A stretch of 64,000 nucleotides of DNA from Choanephora cucurbitarum. Its lineage: Eukaryota > Mucoromycota > Mucoromycetes > Mucorales > Choanephoraceae. A model generated the notes under the pieces. That model made no database searches. It saw only the letters and a program-made list of their open reading frames with translations, and had not been told where the DNA came from. The number at the start of each line of letters is the position of its first letter. Within the stretch, counting starts at the first letter, position 1. The position numbers and the translations under genes were made by a program. Shown piece after piece: positions 33,730 through 44,459 of the stretch. Location of the stretch: NCBI GenBank assembly GCA_025331435.1, contig JAIWNI010000039.1:124001-188000 (forward strand), read 5' to 3'.

Positions 33730-36110
33730 GATTTGATATTTAATTTATTTGAGAACAAGAAAAGAAAAGAAAGAATAAAAGAAAAATAAGAAAAAAAAAA
33801 AGCAGATAAGATCTTATGCCTCCAATGTTTTTTGAATAATTCAAAGTTTACGTCTTATTGGCTTAGACTCCGTTTCTGTAATGACTCAAATTTCATTTCT
33901 GTTACACCTCTTTTTCTTCGGGGTTGATCTCCATATTTTAAATTTTAGGTTGTAACTTTGGAGGGCATTACTTAATGCACACTACTCGCCATTTAAGCCT
34001 GAGAACAACACAATAGATCGAGAGCATGTATGTATTCCTATAGTGAAAAAAAAAAGTGAGAGGTAGAGAGAAAAAAAAGTAGAATAAGGTCTGATTCATT
34101 CCTTTCAGCTTTCAATTCAACCAAGACCGTCCAAGACATAACGTAACAGCGCTTGTCATTAGTAAGAAACAAAAATCTCAGCATGTGAGAGCACGCAAGC
34201 AACCAGGAATTATTTCTCATAAAACATGTGAATATCTCATACGCGGCTCCCGGACAAATTTTCAAAAGAGAAAGGATAAAATTATGATTTTCATGCTTAT
34301 ATCCTTTTTTTTTCTTTGATATCTTGGTCTCCATTTAGTAGCAATCAAGTGGCTCACTAAAGCAAAACAGACTGTTTTAAAGAAGGCCCCTGGACTCGAG
34401 CCATAAAACTCATTCATGTGCCTGAATTGAATTATGAATGGCTGTCAATGCAAATACATATGATAAAATAATTCAATTGATACTCGGCATTAGGCAGTTC
34501 AGATGTATAATCTATTAAGAGGTGCTCCTAAAAAAAAAAGGGAAAGCAAAGACCACTTTTCTTATTATGCTATGCTTAAAAAAAAGATTTTGTCCCTACT
34601 CAACTGGTTCCTTAAACTTGCCCCTGAATGTTTCCTTTAAAAGAAAGAGAATAAGGAAACATCACTTAACCTACAGAGATCGTCTTGATAGCTAACTTTG
34701 CTATGATACATCCCTAAAGAAGCTTACACAAGCAGGCAAAGATAGCATTGATCGGAGATCAGAACAAATGCGGGAAACATCTATATTTCACTCTTCTTAT
34801 CAGGAAAATAGATTACATTATTTTCTTCCATCGTTTAGATAAGACTAAAACGAAAGTTTAAAATTATGCAGCCCTCTGCCTTTTTATTCAACAAAACGAC
34901 TTATCCATGTTGTATTGTGTCATTAGTGATAGAATTTTCTTTTGTGACTACACATTCAGGATCATGCGCTTTATCTTTAATGCTATCTAATCCATAAGCT
35001 ATGACGTTATTGACTCTCTCTCTCTCTACAAACCAATGAGTGTGCTTCCATGACACCTTAAAACTATTAGGCAATTATGATAATCGCTGTTGATAAAATG
35101 TTGGTAGCAGTCTCATTATTATACTCTATATAAGAATCTCCATACTTTTTTCTAAAGTCGAGAAGCTGATCATATAAAATGCGAAAATAAGGTCTACTGT
35201 AGCTTACAGAAGATATAGCTGTCTTCCTTTATCCTGGAACGATGTCAGAAGAATATCAAAAAAAAAAAGAAACAATGGCTCTAAGGGAAAATAAGATGCC
35301 TTTTTGAGCCATTATTCTCCATTAAGGCCTTAGACAACAAGTCTGTTTAATTTCCTCATTCTGCTTATTTTGAGTAACTCAATGTTTAAACTAGATCCCC
35401 CTCCTTTTTTTTTGCTGCATAATTTCCCAAAAATCGTGTATCATTTTTCTTTTTAAGGAATTTTGCAGAAATCATAGTCAATGCATGATAAATCAACTTT
35501 AAAATCCTATTTTTTTTTCAGGTACATTGTCAAACCTCCCCATTCTCTTTCTACCTTTTCTTGAAAAAAGAAAAGGAGATAAAATATTCTCTATACAAGG
35601 AAATGAAGCACTTGAAGACAAAGTAAAACTTGGTCATCTCATGAACAGAAAGCTCCTTCTTTCTGCCTTGTCAGTATAAACCTGATCTTTGTAAAATAAG
35701 TGATCGATCTTCACTATGCAAAGAAAAGACTGACACATATGTCCCCCCCCCTCTTTAGTTTAATAGCTCTGTTTCAATAATGCAAATGTCTTGTGTTACA
35801 TGACTTTTATGCTTTCTATTTCTATAGCTTATTTCACTCTATTATAAAGATAAACAACACTTCACTCCTAAACTAATGTTTTCCTCTTTACTTGCTTTCT
35901 TATCTTTCGAAACCAAAACAAATGCCTTTCTGTGCAAAACACAACATTCATCGTGTAACCTATTTGGTTTTTACGCGTTTTTGCCATCAACACTAAAGAA
36001 AAAAAAAACGAAAAAGGTCACAAGATAGAATTTCCTTTCTTCTTTCCTTCTCTCTCTTTTTTTCTTTTTTTCTCTCTCTCTTATCTATTTCTCTTCTTTT
36101 TTCGACCAAG
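33730..36110. other. 2.4-kb gene-free region upstream of exportin-7
   Basis: This is the longest stretch without a gene in the window. I see no open frame with family resemblance and no tRNA. It contains scattered poly(A)/poly(T) runs, a CT microsatellite near 35015-35028, a C9 run near 35742, and a pyrimidine-rich leader just before the exportin ATG. It should hold the promoters of the carrier (left) and exportin-7 (right). An old decayed repeat or a non-coding transcript could hide here. Confidence 0.5.
33882..33888. promoter_or_regulatory. TGACTCA, candidate Gcn4-type site
   Basis: TGACTCA lies about 155 bp upstream of the carrier start codon. Yeast ODC genes serve lysine biosynthesis and amino-acid control would make sense. 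The motif is short and could be chance. Confidence 0.3.
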
Positions 36111-39100
36111 ATGACCAGTGCAATAGCGCAACAAGACCGTATAGGCTATTTCTCAACCTTATGTCAAGAACTCTATAACCCAAAAACAACGTCTGAACGA
36201 GACCAAGTTCAAAAGATATTAGAAGCAAGTTTCCCGACTTTTTCTACAGAAACAAACAAACTTGACTTGGGCCAAACACCTTCATTTGGTATTCAAACAC
36301 CTACAGATACAGCAAACGCTTTACGCATCCTACTAGAAAACTCGCCCAATCCTTATGTCCAGACGTTTTCGTTCTCTAGACTAAAGCAGCTGGTGATTGC
36401 ACAGTTTAGTCTGTTTGATCATGATACAAAACTCCAATTGCGTAATGTGATATGAAACACATACGTGCCCATTGTTATATTGACATGTGAATAGGTACAT
36501 TCTTGTTAGAATATGCTTATCTTCATACAGATTTACAGCCTTTTGTGATGACACAATTGGCTAGTGTGTTTGCTCTATTGACTCGATTTGGTTGGCTTGA
36601 TCATGAAGAATATCAACATGTGTATGAAGACATGACCCAGTTTCTTAGAGTAAGTAGTGGCTAGAGATCTATCTGGATTTGTCTTATTCAAGAACACAAG
36701 TAGGCATCAGCCAGTCATCGTATTGTTGGATTACAGATCCTTGCTGTTGTCATTCAGGATATCAATTCGGTCACTTTACCAAAATACTCTGCTAAGTTTA
36801 GAAAAGCAGGTACACTAAGATAGCAAAATAGATATATGTGTATATATCTGATCCTATTGTTGTAGCGGCTGGACTTCGAGATACTCAATTATTAAAGATA
36901 TTTGAAAATGGATTTGAAATCTTAAGAGGCACATTAACAAGATCCATACCTTTTGATCAAGGCAAGTAAAGAGAACTTTATTGGGTATCATGTTTGCTGA
37001 TATCACTTCTTGTCTAGTTGATCAAGAAAACAGAACAAAGGAAGTTGCCTTGGATTTATTATTAAAATGCTTATCGTTTGATTTCGCTGGTACCAGTTTA
37101 GATGAATCAAATGATGATTTGGGCAATGTTCAGGTAAAAAAAAAAAACACCCATGTCTCGACATCAAAGGTAATCATGTCTTTCTGTCTTTAGATTCCTA
37201 GTTCATGGCGAGCTATCTATGAACGTCCTGAATTTGTATCCACCTTCTTTGAAGCCTATAAACAACTCCCTTCCTCTTTAGCTACCAAGGCTATGGACTG
37301 CCTTGTCCAAATTGCAGCCACCCGAAAAGCACTCTTTAGTGGTGAAGATGAACGATCCAAGTTTGTGACATCGATCATGCACGGTGTACAGGACATCATC
37401 CTGACTTCGCAGCATCTCAACGATTCAGACTGTTACAACGGATTCTGTCGATTGTTACAGCGTTTCAGGACAACAGCGCCTTTGAATGAGATGGCCGAGA
37501 AACAAGGATATATGGAATGGATCGAGCTTGTGGCTGATTTTACCCTAAAGGCCTTTCAGACATATACCCCTACCAATACCTGTTTCCATCTACTGAGTTT
37601 TTGGTCCCGTATTGTTCAGAGCATGACTTATTATCAGCAATTGGAAAAGGCAGTGGTCCAGAAATTACAGTCGATCACGATCGAACTGACAAAGCGGTTT
37701 ATAGCTGCCTATGTGGATTCTGTTTCAGCCCGTATTGAAGAACTGTTGGATGGTAAGTTGCTATAAGAGGGCTACACGACGTACTCATGTGGTTTAGATC
37801 CATTGGACGATGAAGATACGTTGGTTGAATCCTTGACGATGTTGGGTCAAGTCGCTCGTTGTCAGTACGAACAATCCTGTACTGCCTTGATTGAGATATT
37901 TGATCCAATTGCCTCACATTACGAAGAACTGATCAGTCAGGCTACCATGGGTGCCATCAGTGGTGAAAGTCTAAAGGAGGCCATTGAGGTGTTTGAAGCT
38001 AAATTTGCCTGGATGGTATATGTCATGGCCTTTTTTGTAGGCAATCGACCTGTAAGTAAAACAAAAATTGCTTTTTTTCAAAGATATTGATTTCTCTATA
38101 GCCTTATGCTAATTCAGATGAAAGCGATCAAATGGACGGTGAGCTGGTGACAAAAGTCTTGCAGATGATGGAAATCAATCAGAACTTGAGCCAGACAAAT
38201 CCATCCTTCCAAAGTCAAAAGTTTGAGCTCGCTCTTCTCTATTTCTTCTCGCAATTCCGAAAAGCGTATGTGGGTGAGAGTACTGGAAATGCAGTGTATC
38301 AGAAGCTAAATCAAGTCTTTGGACTGGAAGAAGAAGGTGACATGTTGAATTTGATTATGCGTAAAATGTAAGTAAGATGGATAGACACATCAGACACAGA
38401 TAATGAAATCAAATAGTATCAACAATCTCCAAGTATGGGGAGAAAGTGAGCTGATCATCTTAAAGACACTTGAACTCTTCAATGAACTTGCCAGTGGCTA
38501 TAGTGCCTTAAGAAATCTAAGGAAGATTGAATCTACCACCATGATCATGCAGAACCATCTCTCAAGTGAGTTTGGCTTCTTTAACCATGACAAACATCGA
38601 CACAGTCGTATGCTCTATTACCAAGTTCTCTGTAAAATCCTGTTTGCTGAAGATAGTTCAGAACAAGAATTTTATGAATTCATGAAACCATTTGAAGTAC
38701 GACTAGAGAGTTTGTGTGCCTTAAATACCATTGAAGCATATCAACAACCACAAGTTCAGGTAAAAAAAAAAAAAAAAAAGATGAGTGATAGTTGTTTTAA
38801 CTGTCTTTAGAATGCACTGGTGGCTATTTTTAGAGATCTTCGTGGCTTTATTGAGCCTATTCAGAGTCGCAAGAATTACTTGCTATTCTTCCATTGGTTC
38901 TATCCTGACTATATGCCTGTCTTGATCAAAGGTGTTCAAGCACTATCGCCTGATCCGTCCACTCATGTCTTGCTTAAATTCTTTGTTGAATTTGTTTCTA
39001 ATAAAAGTCAAAGATTGAGTTTAGATGTGTCATCTGCTAATGGTGTTCTCTTATTCAGAGACGCAAGTCAGATCCTAACTATTTTTGGTAAGCTACTCTT

Positions 39101-40107
39101 GTTACTAAAAATAAACCGCACTTAGATAACATCTATTATAGGCCAACATATCACGTCAAGGCATATCACAGATGAAAGCAAAAAATATCCATTGAAATAC
39201 AAAGGCATGACTGCTTGTTTTAATATACTGGCCAGATGTCTTGGTGGCAAATACATCAATTTCGGTATCTTTTGGTTATATCAAGACAAAGCCATTCGAG
39301 ATGCTTTCTCTACCATGTATCAACTCATGTTAAATATACCCTTGGATGATCTGATGGTAAAATGACACTCATTCATAAATGATGGTATTAATTTTGTATG
39401 ATTAGAACTTTCCTAAATTAAGCAAGGCATTTTTTGACATGATGGATGAATTCTCGGCAGAACAGATGATGCTTGATGCTGATATGCCACCTGAAGCATT
39501 TCTGTATCTGTTGGAGGCTTGTGAACTTGGTATTGAATCAACTGATTCATGGGTGCGTACACATGCCTGTTCTACCATCTATAATATCTGTTCCTTCCTT
39601 ATTCAGCAGACACAAAAGGCCGAGATTCGTCGAGATGCCAAGGGTCAAAAGAACAAACCAGTGCAAGGCTTATGGTTTCTCAACTATTTTGAACAGTTTC
39701 CTCAGGTCTTGCCCAAGTTACTCTCTAGTCTGTTTGGCATGATCTTGTTTGATGACAACAGCGATCAATGGCAGCTGTCAAGACCATTATACACGCTTGT
39801 GTTACTTCAACGCGATGTAAGTGATACACACATAAGATAGAAACCAAACTAAACAAATTAAAGTTTGCCTCAAATACACAAACCAAGTGATTTTGCAACA
39901 GTTACCGGAACGCCGAGAATGTGTAACTAAAGTAAGGGTTGCGGAAATGACAAATTAGGAAACTCATGTTTATTTTAGGCACTGGGTAATCTGATGGAAG
40001 GCAGTACTTGGACATTAAGTTCCAAAGATAGAGAAAGATTTTCGCAACAAATGGCTAGTTTAAAAAGGGAACTCAATACGCATCAAATCACACTGATTCC
40101 ACTTTAA
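36111..40107 (+). CDS. XPO7: Exportin-7 (RanBP16-like karyopherin)
   Basis: This is a nuclear transport receptor of the importin-beta family that carries folded cargo across the pore with Ran-GTP. Fourteen exons (36111-36441, 36495-36649, 36704-36809, 36866-36961, 37018-37133, 37194-37752, 37798-38051, 38102-38367, 38417-38759, 38811-39087, 39142-39356, 39406-39816, 39902-39931, 39979-40107) give 1095 residues, matching animal XPO7. Diagnostic segments include AKFRKAAAGLRDTQLL, CLSFDFAGTSLDESNDDLG, IPSSWRAIYE and CLVQIAATRKALF. The protein is helical HEAT-type throughout. Intron 4 (36962-37017) uses a GC donor (AG|GCAAGT), and no GT donor nearby keeps the frame open. The short exon 39902-39931 is supported by phase on both sides. 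Budding yeast lacks this protein. Confidence 0.93.
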
Positions 40108-40111
40108 TAAA

Positions 40112-42377
40112 TTAAGATGAAACTGAAATGCCTTTCTTTTCTTCTACATATAATCGGGGACGTTTATCTTCCTGTTCTTCATCATCTGCCATCTCTAGCA
40201 TTCGTTTCTTGTATTTTTGTGACATGCTCATGAGGGTGTCAGCTGCACTATCGACAGGATTCTTTGTTGTGCTCTGATGACTACTGACACTGCCTGAACT
40301 ATGGTGGAAGTTTTTCTTTTCATCGTACAGGACAGATGTCCTTCTCAAGGGTTCATGTGTCTCTGGAAAAGAATAGGGTGATTTAGAAGGAATGGGCGAT
40401 CTGACAGCAGAACGATAGATAGGAGATTTCATCAGGGGATTCATCAAGACACGCTCTGAAGGTGTAGGGGCCCTTCCTCCCCCATTACCAATATCGGGAA
40501 TACGAACATCCGTGTTATGGTAAGGAACGGGTGAACGGCGATCATTTGCAGGCAAGGGAAGATCACGTGGGATTTCCTATCGAATAATGTGTTATAATGA
40601 CATACGTGTGTTGTTTACACAAATTACCATTTTAGGATGTCGAGAAGGGTATGTCTGAGTATGTTGGTATGGATTATGAACATCTTGAGGTATAGGTGTA
40701 GAGGTAGGTGGATTTGATTTTCTAAGCAATTCTAGACGTTGTCTGATATGAGGATTATTTGGATCCAGATCAGCTGCTCTCTGATAGGCATCCAGAGCAT
40801 CTTGAATCTGATTGTTACATGATTCATACAGTGTGCCTAGATCATACCAGACTTCACTGATATAAGGATTCAATCGAATGGCACGACTGTAGGCATCCAA
40901 GGCATCTCTGTACTGGTTGATCTGATAGTACAAGACACCAATGGAACACCAAAAAGTAGGGTTACGTGCGTCACGATACACAGCCTGCTGGTATGCTTCA
41001 TATGCCTTATTGTAGTTTTGTTCCACCATGTAACATCGTCCTAGCAGATACCATGATTGTGCATCTGTGCTATCTGCCTTTAATGAGCGAGTCAAGTATT
41101 GAATGGCAGTCGGTTGACTAGAAAAGGAAGTGTTCTGTTGGTGATACAACCAGCCTAATTGTTGAAGTACTTTAGCATGATCAGGACTGTCGGACAAGAC
41201 ACGCTCATAGGCTTCTTTGGCTGATTCATATTCTTTTTGTTGTTCATAGACATGGCCTGTTTGAAACCAGATGTCTACCTCTGTCAATGGTCTTGGAGGG
41301 TTATGAAGGATATAACGAAAGCACTAAAGACATATCAGCCTTTTTTATTTGCTTTCTACTAATGCTATTCTTTACCTGTAAAGAGAGATCATATTTCTGC
41401 TGTTGTTTATAGATAATGCCTAGTCTAAAATAGATTTCATTGGCCTTTTCGAATTGAGGATCCATCTTCATGACAGCCGAAAAGGCTTCTTCTGCATGTT
41501 CAATAGAACCATATCGATCATACAGAATACCTATGCCATACCATAGTTTAGGATCCTTGGGGCTCTGTAGATGATAGAGGGCTTGTTGATAGGCCTGATA
41601 GGCTTCCTGTAGATTATCCATCATGAGGTAACAATGACCTAAGGCACCCCACACCTCACCATTGTTTTCTTGAAGAGCAATGATATGTCTAAAATATTCA
41701 ATAGCCTAGGATAGGTTCAGCAACAAAATTGGATGAGATCTTTTTTTTTTTGCTTTACCTTATCAAACTGTTCTCTTCCTCTGCATAATGATGCCATATG
41801 GGATAGAGCGGGGATTGAATAAGGATTGTGTCTGAGTGCAGATTGATAGGCATGCATGGCTTTTTCCCAATCTGCCATTATCTCCGCTAGATTGCCTTTA
41901 TAAAAAAGTTAAAATCAATATGTGGCGTCTTTCATTCAAGAATTTTTTTTCCTTCTAAAATAATCTATTCTAAACCCAATTGGGAAAGAAGCGTTTTTGT
42001 ATACATGTTACACATACATGCATACACACATACACACACCCCCTCCTTTTCTGTATTTTCTCCCTTTTTTGGCTCCGTCATCTAGTTCCCTTTTTATCTG
42101 CCCCCCCTTTTTTGTCACTCCCCTCCTCCTCCTCTCTCTTTCTCTATGTATAAATGGTACCCTTTTTTCTCTCTTTTTTTTTTTGTATCTCCTTCTTTTT
42201 TTTTTCTCAGTCTATTGGTTTCCATCTTTTTTACTCTCTTAAAATAATAAAAAAAAAAAGAAAACTAGCTTTACCTAGTGTTAACCAAGTTTGTTCATTT
42301 ACAGAGGCTAGTTTTTGTACAATAGGTGTTTGTTGAGTCATTTGTGGTGTTGGTAAGTTATTTGTATGTGTAGTCAT
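40112..42377 (-). CDS. CYC8: Cyc8/Ssn6 TPR corepressor
   Basis: The product is the TPR partner of Tup1 in the general transcriptional corepressor. Five minus-strand exons (42377-42275, 41895-41759, 41705-41376, 41323-40628, 40576-40112) give 576 residues. About ten TPR repeats run from the N-terminus to about residue 415. Highly conserved examples are ALRHNPYSIPALSHMA, REQFDKAIEYFRHI, GALGHCYLMMDNLQEAY and YLLGRCYMVEQNYNKAYEAY. The C-terminal 160 residues are Ser/Pro-rich with basic clusters (KYKKRMLEM, DKRPRLY), probably for nuclear localisation. The yeast polyglutamine tracts are absent. The first intron (41896-42274) is 379 nt, many times longer than any other in the window, and is almost pure purine on the sense strand for long stretches. 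The stop codon is 4 bp from the exportin-7 stop. Confidence 0.94.
41896..42274 (-). repeat. Long low-complexity first intron of CYC8
   Basis: On the plus strand this 379-bp interval is a run of C/T tracts (for example around 42033-42145) preceded by CA-rich repeats near 42003-42040. The CYC8 transcript therefore carries long G/A tracts here. Such asymmetric tracts can form unusual DNA structures. Confidence 0.7.
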
Positions 42378-42885
42378 CACTAGCTAATCTCAAAAGTGTA
42401 AAAAAAAAGAGAGAGATGAGGGGAAAAAAGAGAAAAAAAAAAAAAAAGAAAGAGAGAGAGAAAAAGAGAAAAAAAAAAAAGAAAACTTAGTTTGAGAGAA
42501 GGATTTTTTTTTTTCGTGTATCAGTAAGCCCTCCCCTTCACTTTTTTTTTTTTTTGGCTCTCTTGAATCATTTTCATTTTAGTTTCCCTCATTGCTCCCC
42601 CCAAATATATAAAAATCTATTTCTGTGTGTTAAATCTAATAATAACACATAAGTTACACATGAACTTTATTCTCTTGTTTTGGGACTTGAGGGCGCATAA
42701 ACTGACTTTTTTCTGCTCTTTTTTTTTTTTTTTAATACCCAGATGTGTTATTAAAAAAAAAAAAAGTTTCAGATATAATGGGAAGCAAAGAGATCACGTG
42801 CTTTCTTGGGACAACTAAGGACACCCCCCAACGGATTTATATTTTTTTTTCTATTTATTTTATTCCCCTTTTTTTTATTTACACT
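42378..42885. promoter_or_regulatory. Divergent promoter, CYC8 / TMEM115-like
   Basis: This 508-bp region lies between the two start codons. It is dominated by A-rich and G/A-rich tracts near 42397-42483 and T-rich tracts near 42500-42560 and 42720-42735. A CACGTG E-box lies at 42795-42800, about 86 bp upstream of the right-hand gene. Confidence 0.4.
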
Positions 42886-44172
42886 ATGGCTCTAAAGACA
42901 ATAGTGGCTAATGTCCCCTCAGTAACTAGGGCTTTAGTATTGACACTGTTATCACTCTCGATTGCTTCTTATGTCTATATCTATCGTCTCCAATTAGAAG
43001 CAGATGCAGATACACCTATTGTCTCTATCTGTCCTTTTATTGGATTATTGCCTGGATTGTAAGTTTCCTTTATTGTCCACAACCGAATGTACTGATCTCT
43101 GTTTAGTGTCATGTATGCACCTTGGACTTTCTTGACAGCTACTTTTTATGAAAGCAATCTAGTGACAGTAAGCAAGAGCGCGTACTAATTTAACAGAAAA
43201 GGCTGATTTGGAGTAGCTTACATTCAGTGTGGTTGTCTTGTTACTGTGTGGTAAATACCTAGAGCGTGCCTGGGGTTCAAGGGAACTATTGAAATATGTG
43301 ATCATCTCTGCTGTCCTGTCAAATGTGGTCACTTGGTTTGGTATCCTTGTGTCTTATTTCATTTCAGGTGATGATATCTATCTGTAAGTATCAAAAGTAA
43401 TGAAAGTGATAGTATCTTACAGTCTAGAAGATACAAGATACAGATCAATGGTATGTCTGGTGTGTTCTCAGCCTTCTTGGTGGCCTTTAAGTATCTTATT
43501 CCTGAACATCGTATTGCTATCATGGGTGGTAAGATATCCATTCGTGTCAAGGTAAGATGAGGATTGAAGGATTGGGTAAGATCAGTCCAGTAATCTTGAA
43601 TAGAATCTATTGGGTGTTGTCACAGCCATCAGTATCATCAGCCTCATTCTGTTCAAAGCCATTGTGTTCTATAATCTAGTGAATATTGGCTGGGTTATTG
43701 GCTGGATCTATATTCGTTTCTTTAAATATCAAGATGGTATTCAAGGTGATCAAAGTGAAGCATTTGCCATTCAGACCTTCTTTCCTGAATTCTTACAGTA
43801 AGCTATTAGGATGGATAAGAAAGCATCTATTTTACTTATTTTTTAAAAGTCCAGTGATTTCAGTGATTTCCAATGTTGTCTATGGATTACTTGTCAAGAT
43901 CAAATGTTGTAAGCCTGGACCTCGTTCAGAGTATGATCTTGAGATTGGACAGACTACATCTGCACCTGGATCAGCTAGGGCAGAAGCAGAGAGAAGAAGG
44001 TAACAGCTATTAATTAGAGAAATGATCTGACTGACATATGTCTATTAGAGCACTTGCCCTTAAGGCATTAGATATGCGCCTTTCTTCAAAACCAACCCAT
44101 GAACCATCTCGCTTAGAAAACCCTGTTTTATTTGATGCAGATGAAGTCTCCAAAGAGGATTTAAAAAAGTAA
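42886..44172 (+). CDS. TMEM115-like Golgi integral membrane protein
   Basis: The protein belongs to the DUF1751/TMEM115 family, rhomboid-fold proteins linked to Golgi retrograde transport. Seven exons (42886-43058, 43107-43167, 43217-43383, 43428-43551, 43604-43797, 43850-43999, 44049-44172) give 330 residues. Family hallmarks are PWTFLTATFYE, the GKYLERAWGSRELLKY block, INGMSGVFSAFLVAFKYLIPEHR and FFPEFLHPVISVIS, with about six membrane segments and a cytosolic tail (GPRSEYDLEIG, EAERRRALALKALDMRL). The intron at 43384-43427 is only 44 nt. I chose its acceptor (TCTAG) because it gives GDDIYLRYKIQINGMSG, which aligns in length with the family. The exon 2-3 junction (acceptor GAGTAG) is also chosen by frame. 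Rhomboid catalytic residues are not evident. Confidence 0.88.
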
Positions 44173-44380
44173 CATCATTAAAAGTGTAAGATTATCATGT
44201 CGATCCAATGAGGTGTGTTAAAAATAGAGCTGATGACGTGACTACCCTATCAAAACAGAGAATAAAAAAAAAGTTGTCACTCTTATGATTTTTTTTTCTT
44301 TTCGAGTTGAGCGCAGAAGTTGAATCTCTCTCTTTTTTTTTTTTTGTCCCTGTAAGTCTCTAGCAAAGGTTGTCTATGTT

Positions 44381-44393
44381 CCCCCCCCCCCCC
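44381..44393. repeat. Poly(C) run of 13
   Basis: A run of thirteen C residues lies in the promoter of the PPR gene, 67 bp before its ATG. Such long C runs are rare in this AT-rich sequence. Confidence 0.8.
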
Positions 44394-44459
44394 TTCCTTT
44401 CTGACTGATTTTAAATAGATTTAGACGAATAAGAATCGAGCGAATAAGAGAGAGAGGTT

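Noticed and set aside
41997..42336. Two plus-strand Phe/Leu/Ser/Pro-rich frames
   Set aside because: They lie in the pyrimidine-rich CYC8 intron and are compositional artefacts.
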